From: Steroidobacter agaridevorans
GTDB taxonomy: Bacteria; Pseudomonadota; Gammaproteobacteria; Steroidobacterales; Steroidobacteraceae
DNA length: 64,000 nt
Direction: 5' to 3'
Assembly: GCF_009932555.1 (NCBI RefSeq)
Contig: NZ_BLJO01000004.1
Coordinates: forward strand, 353,174 to 417,173
The notes below the pieces were generated by a model. It did no database searches and was not told the DNA's origin. It saw only the letters and a program-made list of their open reading frames with translations. Position numbers and translations under genes: made by a program. Below, in pieces: positions 53,813 through 63,088 of this stretch. The number at the start of each line of letters is the position of its first letter. The first letter of the stretch is position 1.

Positions 53813-54450
53813 CCGCCACTATCAAGCTGCTGCTCGTCGACGATCACGGCATCGTTCGCGAAGGCCTCCGGGCACTGCTCGACGACGGCGAGGAATTCGT
53901 CATCGTCGGCGAAGCGGGCAATGGCGATGAGGCCTGCGATGCCGTTCGTCGCTTGCATCCCGACATCGTGCTCATGGACTTGAAGATGCCCGGCATGGCG
54001 GCGAGCGATGCCATCCGCGTCATTCGCGCGACGTCGCCTTCTGTGAAAGTCATCGCGCTGACTTCCTACGCCGAAGACGGCCAAGTCCGCGAAATCATGG
54101 CCGCCGGCGCTGCCGGTTATATCTTGAAAGACGTCACCAAGTCCGATTTCGTCACCGCCCTTCGCACCGTCGCCGGCGGCCAGACCTGGCTCCATCCGTT
54201 GGCCCAGCGCTCTCTCGTCGAGCAGTTGCGCAATCGCCAGGCCGATCCCTTGGCGTTGTTGACTCAGCGCGAGCGCAGCGTGCTGGATCTCATCGCTCGC
54301 GGCATGAGCAATCGCCAGATCGGCGATGAACTTCATCTCACGGAGGGAACGGTGAAAGGGTATGTGAGCACGATCCTGGCGAAGCTGAAGCTCGAAGATC
54401 GGACGCAGGCGGCGTTGTTTGCGGTTCAGCGGGGCTTGGGGCGGCGGTGA
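53809..54450 (+). CDS. NarL/FixJ-type response regulator
   Basis: The 213-residue protein has a receiver with D11-D12 and phosphorylation site D57 in IVLMDLKMPG, and a LuxR-type helix-turn-helix with LTQRERSVLDLIARGMSNRQIGDELHLTEGTVKGYVSTIL. It starts inside the kinase stop (ATGA) and is its cognate regulator. It overlaps the convergent zeta toxin gene by 25 bases at the 3' ends. Confidence 0.93.
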   Translation: MTATIKLLLVDDHGIVREGLRALLDDGEEFVIVGEAGNGDEACDAVRRLHPDIVLMDLKMPGMAASDAIRVIRATSPSVKVIALTSYAEDGQVREIMAAGAAGYILKDVTKSDFVTALRTVAGGQTWLHPLAQRSLVEQLRNRQADPLALLTQRERSVLDLIARGMSNRQIGDELHLTEGTVKGYVSTILAKLKLEDRTQAALFAVQRGLGRR

Positions 54451-55121
54451 GATGCAACGCGCGATCTGGAATTTGACGGGCTCTGTTCGTGGATTCGAAT
54501 CGCAGCAGCCACCACTGGCCTGGCCCATTCCGGCGCAGTCGGAACAAGCTGATCCGGCTTCGGCTTCACTATTCGTCCTCGTGACATGCTGAGCACCAGG
54601 TGGGCGCGCGGCCGGCCGTCCTCGGATTCATCAGAATTGTCGTAAATGCGAACCTCGCTTGCGCAGGCGAGGAGCTTGATGAGGTTCGCCAGGCTCTTTG
54701 GATATCGCTCTCGGATCTTTTCCGCAGCGATTGGATGGCCGCCTCGACGCACTCGTGCTGCGACTCGAGCGATGTGCCGCTCCGGTGAATCGAGTCCCAC
54801 ATAAAAGATAAAAAGCTCCAGGCCCGAGGCCGCGGCGCGCAACAGCGCCTGGGTCATGCTGTTGCCCCCGAGCGTTGTTTCGAAGCTGAAATCCTGGTTG
54901 CGCTCGATCGAGCGATTCAAAAGATCGAAGCCGATGTTCCATGCTCGCGCATTTGCATCGGCGAGCGTAAGGCCGTCTCTTTCTGTCATCGCTTTCGCCG
55001 CGAGGTCCGGATTGAAATAGACCCCACCGGCGCGCGCCGAGAGAAACTCTCCAGCTATGACGCTTTTGCCCGCGCCGTTGGTCCCCGCTGCTACGACGAT
55101 CCGGCCGCGACGCTTTGGCAC
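54426..55121 (-). CDS. Zeta-toxin family kinase
   Basis: The 231-residue protein has a Walker A P-loop AGTNGAGKSV (residues 12-21), the catalytic-type FNPDLAAKAM, FSFETTLGGNS and an arginine-rich lid (ARVAARVRRGGHPI). These match zeta toxins, which phosphorylate UDP-N-acetylglucosamine and block peptidoglycan synthesis. It starts 4 bases after the antitoxin stop. The C-terminal tail (about 45 residues) is basic and of low complexity and overlaps the response-regulator gene, so it may be an extension. The Phd-type antitoxin pairing is not the classical epsilon or PezA one. Confidence 0.85.
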   Translation of the reverse strand: MPKRRGRIVVAAGTNGAGKSVIAGEFLSARAGGVYFNPDLAAKAMTERDGLTLADANARAWNIGFDLLNRSIERNQDFSFETTLGGNSMTQALLRAAASGLELFIFYVGLDSPERHIARVAARVRRGGHPIAAEKIRERYPKSLANLIKLLACASEVRIYDNSDESEDGRPRAHLVLSMSRGRIVKPKPDQLVPTAPEWARPVVAAAIRIHEQSPSNSRSRVASHRRPKPR

Positions 55122-55125
55122 GCGT

Positions 55126-55530
55126 TCAGGTGTCCCTGTAATTCAGCTCGGTGTCGGTCGCAGAAAACAGTGCATCCACTGCTTGCCGCGCCTTGTCGCC
55201 TTGCATCTTGGCGTGAAGTGCATCGAACTCGCGAGTCCAATAATCGAGCTCGCGCTCCTGAGGTGTGCGTTCTCTATTTGACGTGAGCTTGTTGTAAGCG
55301 TCGATGCCGAGCACGACCGCTTGCGCCTGGCCATGGCGTTCAATGAAGACCGGTCCGGAGTCGCGGACTGTCTGCAGGATTTCGCCGAAACGATTTTTTG
55401 CCTGGGTGGCGGGTACGGACCTGCGATCCGATCGGGTAGCAACGGCGGCCGGGGCAATGCTCGCCCCGGCCTCAACTTTAGAGTTGCGGCTCGAGGATTT
55501 CGGAGCCCTTTTCAGGATGCGTCTGGCCAT
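55126..55530 (-). CDS. Phd/YefM-type antitoxin
   Basis: The 134-residue protein (ATG 55530) has a basic N-terminal extension of about 45 residues and then a Phd-family domain, VPATQAKNRFGEILQTVRDSGPVFIERHG with VVLGIDAYNKL, which forms the DNA-binding, dimerising part. The C-terminal region would neutralise the toxin. A longer start at 55599 would cover the operator, so I reject it. An operator dyad lies 31 bases upstream of the ATG. It is followed directly by a zeta-type toxin gene. Confidence 0.8.
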   Translation of the reverse strand: MARRILKRAPKSSSRNSKVEAGASIAPAAVATRSDRRSVPATQAKNRFGEILQTVRDSGPVFIERHGQAQAVVLGIDAYNKLTSNRERTPQERELDYWTREFDALHAKMQGDKARQAVDALFSATDTELNYRDT

Positions 55531-55561
55531 GGCGGTAGCCCCAGTCGAGGACAGGCCGAGT

Positions 55562-55588
55562 TTAGCTAATTTGTGGAGAATTAGCCAA
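55562..55588. promoter_or_regulatory. Operator dyad of the Phd-zeta module
   Basis: TTAGCTAAT at 55562-55570 and ATTAGCCAA at 55580-55588 form an inverted repeat with one mismatch and a 9-base spacer, in an AT-rich pocket before the antitoxin start. Phd-family antitoxins typically autoregulate by binding such dyads. Confidence 0.7.
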
Positions 55589-55806
55589 TATGCGGTCACG
55601 GGCGGACACAGGCTAGGGTGTCCTTCGGCGTATCGACGGCCGGCAGCGACGTGCTTCGGGCCATCGAGGTTGGGACCGGCTTCGGCAAGCTGTGGAAACT
55701 ATCTGAGACGTCGGATGTGCGCGTGCTCGAGGATACGTTTACGCCAGACGATCCGAGCTACAATCCAAACGATAAGGCAATGACGCAGATCTACTGCCGG
55801 CTCTGA
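55585..55806 (+). pseudogene. Possible 3' remnant of an unrecognised gene
   Basis: A plus-strand frame open from 55585 to the stop at 55806 encodes about 73 residues, with GTGFGKLWKLSETSDVRVLE and TFTPDDPSYNPNDKAMTQIY, a composition that looks like a real protein C-terminus. There is no proper start with a ribosome-binding site; GTG 55618 is the only option. It begins exactly at the toxin-antitoxin operator, as if a gene had been truncated when the module arrived. It lies head-on to the hypothetical gene on the other strand. Confidence 0.35.
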
Positions 55807-56352
55807 TTACGAGATCGCATCCACGACGTGCAGCACCACTTTTCCATCCGGCGTCTTGAAGGAGCGGCCGCGGCTGCAGATGTCGGTGTAGCGGTCCAGT
55901 TTGATCTGTGACAGGTCTCGATGGGACGACAGATCGGTGACGGACGCTTTGCCTTGTTCCAGCAGGCTTGCGAAGGCGTAGCGGAGCTTCAGGATGGCCT
56001 GCTTAGCTGCCCAGCGCTGCGTTTCAGGGTCGGAAGACAACGCGGGGAGATGCCGTGTGTCGAAGTCCTCGCCGAGCGCCATTTTGGAACGCACCGCCTT
56101 GCTCAGGTCGTTGGGGGAGGCGATCGAAACTTGCTCCTTGGAGAGCAATGACGCGAGATCGTTGGCAAGCACGCGCACCGCATAACCTTCCGACTGGAGC
56201 ACGACGCCAATGCCGATCGCGGCTCGAGGCAGCTCGACGACGCTGATTGCGTGGGTCGGCTTGGCGCCGGGTGCTGGGAAGCAGGCCCATGCGGGCAGCG
56301 CAAAAGCGGCAATGCCAAATAGGGTCGCCCAGCGGAGCAACACATCGACCAT
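55807..56352 (-). CDS. Hypothetical secreted protein
   Basis: The 181-residue protein has an AAGGAG ribosome-binding site 6 bases before its ATG and a signal peptide (TLFGIAAFALPAWA) followed by a cysteine. The mature part mixes helices (LSKAVRSKMALGEDF, KQAILKLRYAFASLLEQGK) and one CSRGRSFKTPDGKVVLHVVDA segment at the end. I do not recognise a family. It lies before the IorAB-type genes on the same strand but with a 62-base gap after. Confidence 0.7.
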   Translation of the reverse strand: MVDVLLRWATLFGIAAFALPAWACFPAPGAKPTHAISVVELPRAAIGIGVVLQSEGYAVRVLANDLASLLSKEQVSIASPNDLSKAVRSKMALGEDFDTRHLPALSSDPETQRWAAKQAILKLRYAFASLLEQGKASVTDLSSHRDLSQIKLDRYTDICSRGRSFKTPDGKVVLHVVDAIS

Positions 56353-56414
56353 GGTCTACTCCTTGTGACAAGCATGGCCCGGAGGCGCCTGCACGGCGCC
56401 TCCTTGAAACATCC

Positions 56415-58667
56415 TTAGACCGAATACCCTTCCTTCGTAAACGGCATCGACCGCACCCGATGACCGGTCGCCGCGAAGATCGCATTCGCAATCGCCGGAG
56501 CAGCCGGAGGCAACGCCGGCTCGCCGATGCCGGTCGGGGTGAAATCGCTTTCGATGAAATACGACTCTACTTTCGGCGCGTTGGGCATGCGCAGGATCGA
56601 GTACGTGTCGAAGTTGTTCTGTTGGATGCGGCCGTTCTCGAAATCGATCTGCTGGCCGAGCGCGGCGCTGAAGCCGTCGATGACGGCGCCTTCGGTCTGA
56701 TTCTCCGCGCCGCTCATGTTGACGATGGGGCCGACGTCGCCGGCGACGACGATGCGATGGATGGTCAGTTTGCGATTGGCGTCGACGCTCACGTCGGCGA
56801 CTTCGGCGAAGTGGCCGGCGTGGCTGAAGTGGAAGGCCAGGCCGAGGCCGCGGCCTTTGGGCAGCGGCTTGCCCCAGCCGGCCTTCTCGGCAGCCAGTTT
56901 GATGACAGCAGCTGCGCGTCCTGTGTTCAGCGCGAACTCGTTGCCTTGTTGCAGCCAACGCGGCTCGCCCATGATTTCCAGCAGGAATTCCAGATGATCG
57001 CGCTTCGCAGCGACAGAGCACTCATGCAGGAACGACTGCGTCGCGAACGCGATCGAGCACGAGCGCGGTGCGCGCCACGGCCCGGTGGGAATCTTCAGCG
57101 GCAGCTTTGTTTGAGTGAGACGAGCATTCGGCAACACCTGAGCGGGGAACTCATCCGCCGCCAGATCGCCACCGCTGGTCGGGCGCTGCCCGTCCTGCGT
57201 GAAGGTGATGAAATGATCCTGCCACGCGATCAACTTGCCGGACTTGTCCAAGCCGCCCTTGAACGAATGGAAGCCGCCGACGCGATAGAAGTCATGATGC
57301 ATGTCGTCTTCGCGCGTCCATTGCAGCTTGACCGGCACACCGGCTTGCTTGGCGATCGCTGCCGCTTCGCACATGTAGTCGTTCATCAAGCGACGGCCGA
57401 AGCCGCCACCGACGCGCGTCTGATGCAATGTGACTTTGTCCGGCGTGATGCCGAGCACATCGGACACCAGCTTCAAGCCGGCCTCCGGGGTCTGTGTCGG
57501 CGACCAGAGCTCGATCGCGCCGTCTTTGAAAACAGCAGTCGTGTTCATCGGCTCGAGCGGTGCGTGGGCGATGAACGGATAGGTATAGAACGCCTCGACC
57601 GGCTTCGAGTCGGCGAACGCTTTGTCGACATCGCCGGTGTTACGAATCGAATCCGGCCCCGACTGAGACGCGAGCTTCTTCGCCTGTTCGACGTACGCAG
57701 CCCAGCTGTCCTTGGAGGCAGCCGATTCGTCCCACTTCACTTGTAACTTCTGGCGCGCGCTGAATGCAGCCCACGTGGACTTGGCGAGAATCGCCACACC
57801 CGGCATGACCTCGGTGGGCTTGCCAGTGCCATTCACCACGAACGCCTGCGTCACGCCCGGCAGCTTCTTGATCTCTTCGAGATTCGCTTCAACCACCTTG
57901 CCGCCCACCGCAGGGCACTTCACGAACACGGCGTACTGCATGCCCGGCAACACTTGATCGATGCCGAACAGCGGCTGGCCCGTGACGATGGCGCGATTGT
58001 CGACGCCGGTGATGCGCTTGCCGAGCAGTTTGTATTCGCTGCGAGGCTTGAGTTTGACAGCCTTCTCGTCCGGCACCGGCAACGAAGCGGCCGCAGTGGC
58101 CAGCGACGCATAGGTCGCCTTGCGATTGCTCGCCTTGTGGAAGACGGTGCTGTTCTCGGTCGTGAGCTCGGTTTCGCTCACATTCCACTGTTTCGCCGCG
58201 GCACTCACCAACATCGCGCGGCCCACCGCGCCGGCAGTGCGCAGCTGATTCCACGAAGTAGGAATGGAACGCGAGCCGCCCGCGCTCTGGCGGCCGTACA
58301 CGGCAGGATTGATTGCCGCCTGTTCGACCTTCACCTGCGCCCAATCCGCATCGAGCTCTTCGGCGATGATCATCGGGAAGGCGGTCTTGATGCCCTGACC
58401 GATCTCCGGCGCCTTGGAATACAGCGTGATCGGGCCTTCCGGCGAAATGCGCAGGAACGCATTGGGCGCGAAGTCCGCGCTCTTGGCGAGGGCAACGCCT
58501 TTCTCGCCGACGTAAAACGCCAGCACCAAGCCGCCGCCAACCAGGCCGGTGACTTTCAGGAACGTGCGACGGCTGACCGTGCCGGGCGCGGACTGCGCTT
58601 CGGCGGCGCGAAGCATGTCCTGCACATATGCATCGGCGGACAGAATCGAAGATTCGAGGGCGCTCAT
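56415..58667 (-). CDS. Molybdenum hydroxylase large subunit (isoquinoline 1-oxidoreductase beta type)
   Basis: The 750-residue protein has a twin-arginine-type signal near residues 32-52 (SRRTFLKVTGLVGGGLVLAF), so the complex is probably exported folded with its cofactor. Moco-binding regions include PEIGQGIKTAFPMIIAEELD, GGGFGRRLMNDYMCEAA and the C-terminal glutamate of GIGEPALPPAAPAIANAIF, the catalytic base. It would hydroxylate an N-heterocycle or oxidise an aldehyde, with water as the oxygen source. It follows the [2Fe-2S] subunit by 13 bases; the FAD subunit of the xanthine dehydrogenase type is absent, as in IorAB. Confidence 0.9.
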   Translation of the reverse strand: MSALESSILSADAYVQDMLRAAEAQSAPGTVSRRTFLKVTGLVGGGLVLAFYVGEKGVALAKSADFAPNAFLRISPEGPITLYSKAPEIGQGIKTAFPMIIAEELDADWAQVKVEQAAINPAVYGRQSAGGSRSIPTSWNQLRTAGAVGRAMLVSAAAKQWNVSETELTTENSTVFHKASNRKATYASLATAAASLPVPDEKAVKLKPRSEYKLLGKRITGVDNRAIVTGQPLFGIDQVLPGMQYAVFVKCPAVGGKVVEANLEEIKKLPGVTQAFVVNGTGKPTEVMPGVAILAKSTWAAFSARQKLQVKWDESAASKDSWAAYVEQAKKLASQSGPDSIRNTGDVDKAFADSKPVEAFYTYPFIAHAPLEPMNTTAVFKDGAIELWSPTQTPEAGLKLVSDVLGITPDKVTLHQTRVGGGFGRRLMNDYMCEAAAIAKQAGVPVKLQWTREDDMHHDFYRVGGFHSFKGGLDKSGKLIAWQDHFITFTQDGQRPTSGGDLAADEFPAQVLPNARLTQTKLPLKIPTGPWRAPRSCSIAFATQSFLHECSVAAKRDHLEFLLEIMGEPRWLQQGNEFALNTGRAAAVIKLAAEKAGWGKPLPKGRGLGLAFHFSHAGHFAEVADVSVDANRKLTIHRIVVAGDVGPIVNMSGAENQTEGAVIDGFSAALGQQIDFENGRIQQNNFDTYSILRMPNAPKVESYFIESDFTPTGIGEPALPPAAPAIANAIFAATGHRVRSMPFTKEGYSV

Positions 58668-58680
58668 GGTGAACCTCCGA

Positions 58681-59175
58681 TTAGTTCTGGCTGATCAGTT
58701 CGCCGTTCGCGCCTTTCGCAATATTGGCAGCGGCGGCGTGAATGGCTTTACGGATGCGGATGTACGTGCCGCAGCGGCACAGATTGCCGGCCATCGCAGC
58801 GTCGATATCGGCATCGGTGGGCTTGGGGTTGCTCTTCAGCAGCGCGGTGGCCGTCATGATCTGGCCCGCCTGGCAGTAGCCGCACTGAGCCACGTCGTGC
58901 TCGATCCATGCCGCCTGCACGGCATTCAATTTGCCGTCTTTGTTGGCCAGGCCTTCGATCGTCGTGATCTTCTGGCCCGCCACGGCGCTCGCCGGAATGG
59001 AACAAGAGCGCATCGGCGCGCCATTGAGATGCACGGTGCAAGCCCCGCACTGAGCGACACCGCAGCCGTACTTGGTGCCGACCAAGCCGAGGTGATCGCG
59101 GAGGACCCACAGGAGTGGCGTGGTCTCGTCGACGTCGGTCACTTCGACATCTTTGCCGTTGATGTTCAGGCGCAT
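58681..59175 (-). CDS. [2Fe-2S] small subunit of the molybdenum hydroxylase (isoquinoline 1-oxidoreductase alpha type)
   Basis: The 164-residue protein has two cluster domains. The plant-ferredoxin-type one has [22 protein letters not shown]; the four-helix one has [18 protein letters not shown] and [12 protein letters not shown]. All eight expected cysteines are visible. It passes electrons from the Moco subunit to an acceptor. It is the first gene of the operon with the large subunit. Confidence 0.93.
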   Translation of the reverse strand: MRLNINGKDVEVTDVDETTPLLWVLRDHLGLVGTKYGCGVAQCGACTVHLNGAPMRSCSIPASAVAGQKITTIEGLANKDGKLNAVQAAWIEHDVAQCGYCQAGQIMTATALLKSNPKPTDADIDAAMAGNLCRCGTYIRIRKAIHAAAANIAKGANGELISQN

Positions 59176-59405
59176 GGAAATCTTCCTGGCTGCGAGCTGG
59201 GATGACGGTCGATTCTTTCATGGCCTCCGGTCATGAACAATGCAGCCGGCCGCGCGCGAGTGGCGATTTGTCGAAACTTATCGCCCGCGCTGACAATGCG
59301 CTGACTGGCGCCTGACAAGATCAGTGCGCACCGTGGAACTGACGCAACGGACGGCTTGTGTAGAATCGCCGCGACACTTCCTGACCGACTCTGGGGAGAG
59401 CAGTT

Positions 59406-60482
59406 TTGAGCACCAATGTGAGTGATAGCGCCACAGCCGCCGGTGTCGACGGCGCCATTCAGGCCGATGCGGTCATCGTCGGGGCGGGCCCGTGCGGCCT
59501 GTTCCAGATCTTCGAGCTGGGATTGCTGGGCATTCGCGCCCATATCATCGATTCGCTCAAGCATCCCGGCGGCCAGTGCAGCGAGCTGTACCCGGAGAAG
59601 CCGATCTACGACATCCCGGCGCTGCCTGTGTGCGGCGCGCAGGAATTGGTCGACCGATTGTTACAGCAGGCCAAGCCGTTCAACGCGCAGTTTCATCTGG
59701 GGCAGGAGGTCACCGAGCTGCAGGTGCTGCCCGACCACACATTCCTGTTACGCACCTCGCTCGATACGCGCTTTCACGCCAAAACTGTGATCATCGCTGG
59801 CGGCCTTGGCTCGTTCCAGCCACGGCGACTGGGTTGTGAGGGTGTCGAGGCGTTCGAGAACACCAGCATTCATTACAAAGTGAAGAACTCGGCTGAGTTC
59901 ACCGGCAGGCATTTGCTGATCTTCGGCGGCGGCGATTCGGCGCTCGACTGGACACTGGAATTGGCGGGCAAAGCGCGCAGTCTCACGTTGATTCATCGTC
60001 GTCCGGATTTTCGCGCGGCGCCGGCTTCAGTCGCGAAGATGCACGACCTCGTCAACTCGGGAAGCATGCGCTACGTTGAAGCGATCGCGCAGTCGCTCAT
60101 CACGGACGGCGGCGAGTTCAAAGGCGTGCGTGTGAAGAAGAGCGATGGTGCGATCGAGGAACTGCACGCCGAACGCGCCTTGGTGTTCTTCGGCCTGCAT
60201 CCGAAGCTGGGCCCGATCGCCGAGTGGGGCCTGGGGCTCGACAAGCGCGCCATCCTGGTCGACACCGAGAAATTCCAGACCAACATTCCCGGCATCTTCG
60301 CGGTCGGCGACATCAATACCTATCCCGGCAAGAAGAAGCTGATTCTCTCGGGTTTCCACGAGGCAGCACTGGCGGCGTTCGCGGTCGCCGCGCACTTGAA
60401 TCCCGCCAAGAAAATTCCACTGCAATACACGACCACCAGCCCCATCATGCAAAAGCGCTTGGGAGTCGCGGGAGAGCAGTAG
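59406..60482 (+). CDS. Ferredoxin--NADP+ reductase (thioredoxin-reductase-like type)
   Basis: The start is TTG 59406 with GGGGAG about 8 bases before. The 358-residue flavoprotein has an FAD motif [10 protein letters not shown] near residue 26, an NADP motif [11 protein letters not shown] near 172, and [27 protein letters not shown] near the C-terminus, the FNR2 signature. It lacks the redox CxxC of thioredoxin reductase. It exchanges electrons between NADPH and ferredoxin and may feed the sulfite reductase downstream. The TesB gene starts 2 bases after its stop. Confidence 0.9.
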   Translation: MSTNVSDSATAAGVDGAIQADAVIVGAGPCGLFQIFELGLLGIRAHIIDSLKHPGGQCSELYPEKPIYDIPALPVCGAQELVDRLLQQAKPFNAQFHLGQEVTELQVLPDHTFLLRTSLDTRFHAKTVIIAGGLGSFQPRRLGCEGVEAFENTSIHYKVKNSAEFTGRHLLIFGGGDSALDWTLELAGKARSLTLIHRRPDFRAAPASVAKMHDLVNSGSMRYVEAIAQSLITDGGEFKGVRVKKSDGAIEELHAERALVFFGLHPKLGPIAEWGLGLDKRAILVDTEKFQTNIPGIFAVGDINTYPGKKKLILSGFHEAALAAFAVAAHLNPAKKIPLQYTTTSPIMQKRLGVAGEQ

Positions 60483-60484
60483 TC

Positions 60485-61345
60485 GTGAATGCGTTGTTGG
60501 CGGATCTGCTTCAGGTGCTGAAGCTGGAGCGCTTGGAAATCGATTTGTTTCGGGGCCAGAGCCGCAAGCTCGCCGGCGGACGCGTGTTCGGCGGGCAGGT
60601 GCTGGGCCAGGCGCTCGCGGCGGCGTACGCGACCATCGAAGGTCGTGAGGCGCATTCGCTGCATGCGTATTTCCTGCGTGCCGGCGATCCCGATCATCCC
60701 ATCGTGTACGAAGTGGACCGCAGCCGGGATGGCCGCGGCTTTTCTTCACGTCGCGTCGTCGCCATTCAGCATGGCGAGCAGATCTTTCACATGTCGGCCT
60801 CGTTTCAGATTCCGGAAGCGGCCATCGATCGCCAGGCCGACATGCCCGAGGTGCCGGCGCCCGAGTCGGTGCCCGATCTGGCCACCGCCGTCGCGGAGGC
60901 AAAGCTCAAAGCACCGGATCGGCCGTCGCCTTTCCGGATTCACGAACATCCGTTCGAATTCCGGCCTGCGGAGTTGCCCGATCCGCTCGCGGACGTGCCG
61001 CGTGAGCCGCGGGTCAAAGTGTGGATCCGGCTGGTGGAGCGGGTGCCCGACGATCCCATCCTGCATCGCTGCCTGCTGGCCTACACCTCGGATTACTTCC
61101 TGCTCGGCGCGGCCAGCATGGACGCCCGGATGTCGAGCGAGCGGGAGCAATTGCAGATGGCCAGCATCGATCACGCGATGTGGTTTCATCGCCCGGCGCG
61201 GCCGGACGAGTGGCTGCTTTACGTCCTGGATAGCCCGACGGCGTCCGGAGCTCGCGGGTTCGCGCGAGGCAGCCTGTTCACCCGGGACGGCCGGCTGGTC
61301 GCATCGACTGCTCAGGAGGGCTTGGTTCGGCGGCTAAGTTCTTGA
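60485..61345 (+). CDS. tesB: Acyl-CoA thioesterase II (TesB)
   Basis: The 286-residue double-hotdog protein begins at GTG 60485. It shows LFRGQSRKLAGGRVFGGQVLGQAL, AHSLHAYFLRAGDPDHPI, and the C-terminal hotdog with LAYTSDYFLLGA, SIDHAMWFHRP and SPTASGARGFARGSLF, covering the Asp/Thr/Gln catalytic set. It cleaves medium- to long-chain acyl-CoA to the free acid and CoA. It is translationally coupled to the ferredoxin reductase gene. Confidence 0.93.
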   Translation: MNALLADLLQVLKLERLEIDLFRGQSRKLAGGRVFGGQVLGQALAAAYATIEGREAHSLHAYFLRAGDPDHPIVYEVDRSRDGRGFSSRRVVAIQHGEQIFHMSASFQIPEAAIDRQADMPEVPAPESVPDLATAVAEAKLKAPDRPSPFRIHEHPFEFRPAELPDPLADVPREPRVKVWIRLVERVPDDPILHRCLLAYTSDYFLLGAASMDARMSSEREQLQMASIDHAMWFHRPARPDEWLLYVLDSPTASGARGFARGSLFTRDGRLVASTAQEGLVRRLSS

Positions 61346-61429
61346 TTCCTGTGACCCCTTTCTAACCGGCATCTGGTCATATCCAAGTCGAATTTCTCCC
61401 TTCATGGCGGGGGCTTAGAGTCCCCGACC

Positions 61430-63088
61430 ATGTATCAGTACGACCAGATCGACCAATCGCTCGTGGATCAGCGCGTCGCCCAGTACCGGGACCAGACGCA
61501 GCGTTATCTCGCGGGCCAGCTGTCCGAGGACGATTTCCGTTCTCTGCGACTGCGCAATGGCCTCTACATCCAGAAGCATGCGCCGATGCTGCGCATTTCG
61601 ATTCCGTATGGCCTGTTGCGGCCGGCGCAGGTTCGCATGCTCGCCCGCGTCGCGCGCGAGTACGACAAAGGTTACGGCCACTTCTCCACGCGCCAGAACA
61701 TGCAGTTCAACTGGCCGAAGCTCGAGCTGGTGCCGGACATTCTGGCGCTGCTCGCGACGGTTCAGCTGCACGGCATTCAGACCAGCGGTAACTGCATTCG
61801 CAACGTGACCGCCGATCACCTCGCGGGCGTTGCCGTCGATGAGTTGGAAGATCCGCGTCCGTGGTGCGAATACATTCGCCAGTGGGCGACGCTGCATCCC
61901 GAATTCTCGTATCTGCCGCGCAAGTTCAAGATCGCGGTCACCGGCTCGCCGGCGGATCGTGCCGCTTCCCGCGTGCATGACGTTGGTCTGCACCTGAGGA
62001 AGAACGAGCAGGGCGAAGTGGGGTTCGAAGTGCTGGTCGGCGGCGGCCTCGGTCGCGCGCCGATGATCGGTCACGTGATTCGCGAGTTCCTGCCGAAGAA
62101 GGATCTGCTCGCGTATCTCGAAGCGATCCTGCGCGTGTACAACCTCGAAGGTCGTCGCGACAACATTCACAAGGCGCGTATCAAGATCCTGGTGAAGGCG
62201 ATCGGCCCTGCAAAGATGCGCGAGTTGGTCGAAGAGGAATTCGCCGCCGCGAAAGACACCGCACCGGTGTTCGATGCCGCCGAGTTCGAGCGCATCAAGG
62301 CGTTCTTCGCACCGAAGGTTTACGAGTCGCTGCAGGACCAGGATGTGATTTCCGGCAAGCCGCAGGAATTCCGCAACTGGTTCCAGTACAACACCCGCAA
62401 GCACAAGGTCGCGGGTTATCGCGCGGTGTTCCTGTCACTGAAGTCGCCGACGCGTCCGCCGGGCGATATCACTGCGGATGAGTTGGATCGGGTTGCCGAT
62501 CTGGCCGAGCAATATTCGCTGGGCGAGATCCGCTCGACGCACGATCAGAACGTGCTGTTCGCGCATGTGAAGCAGAGCGATCTGTTCGCGTTGTGGCAGC
62601 AGCTGAAGCTGATCGATCTGGCGACGGCGAACATCGGCACGCTCACCGACATGATCTGCTGCCCCGGCGGCGATTTCTGCGCGCTGGCGAATGCGCGCTC
62701 CATTCCGCTGGCCACGCAGATCAACGAACGTTTCGACAGCCTCGACTACCTCTACGATCTGGGCGAGATCCAGCTGAAGATGTCGGGCTGCATGAACGGC
62801 TGCGGCCATCACTCGGTCGGCCACATCGGCGTGCTCGGCGTCGATAAGGACGGCGAGGAGTGGTATCAGATCACCCTCGGCGGTTCGACCGGCGGCCACG
62901 ACGCATCGTTGGGCAAGGTCATCGGCCCGTCCGTCGCGCATGACGACGTTGCCGAGACCATCGAACGCATCATCCATGTTTTCGTCGAGCACCGGCAGGA
63001 AGAGGAACGTTTCCTCGATACCTTCCGTCGCATCGGCGTCGCTCCCTTCAAGGCAAAGGTTTATGCGCCAGCTGATCAAGCAGCGTGA
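61430..63088 (+). CDS. cysI: Nitrite/sulfite reductase hemoprotein (CysI-like)
   Basis: The 552-residue protein has two ferredoxin-like halves and the siroheme/[4Fe-4S] motifs CPGGDFC and CMNGC, followed by GHHSVGHIGVLG. The first half has HFSTRQNMQFNWPKL and TSGNCIRNVTAD, residues that bind siroheme and anion. It reduces sulfite to sulfide (six electrons) in cysteine synthesis, probably from ferredoxin or NADPH supplied by the upstream FNR2 gene. It is followed by a DUF934 gene that overlaps its end. Confidence 0.9.
   Translation: MYQYDQIDQSLVDQRVAQYRDQTQRYLAGQLSEDDFRSLRLRNGLYIQKHAPMLRISIPYGLLRPAQVRMLARVAREYDKGYGHFSTRQNMQFNWPKLELVPDILALLATVQLHGIQTSGNCIRNVTADHLAGVAVDELEDPRPWCEYIRQWATLHPEFSYLPRKFKIAVTGSPADRAASRVHDVGLHLRKNEQGEVGFEVLVGGGLGRAPMIGHVIREFLPKKDLLAYLEAILRVYNLEGRRDNIHKARIKILVKAIGPAKMRELVEEEFAAAKDTAPVFDAAEFERIKAFFAPKVYESLQDQDVISGKPQEFRNWFQYNTRKHKVAGYRAVFLSLKSPTRPPGDITADELDRVADLAEQYSLGEIRSTHDQNVLFAHVKQSDLFALWQQLKLIDLATANIGTLTDMICCPGGDFCALANARSIPLATQINERFDSLDYLYDLGEIQLKMSGCMNGCGHHSVGHIGVLGVDKDGEEWYQITLGGSTGGHDASLGKVIGPSVAHDDVAETIERIIHVFVEHRQEEERFLDTFRRIGVAPFKAKVYAPADQAA

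Noticed and set aside
56247-57746. 499-codon plus-strand frame
   Set aside because: Antisense to the molybdenum hydroxylase large subunit, and Arg/Leu-rich shadow.
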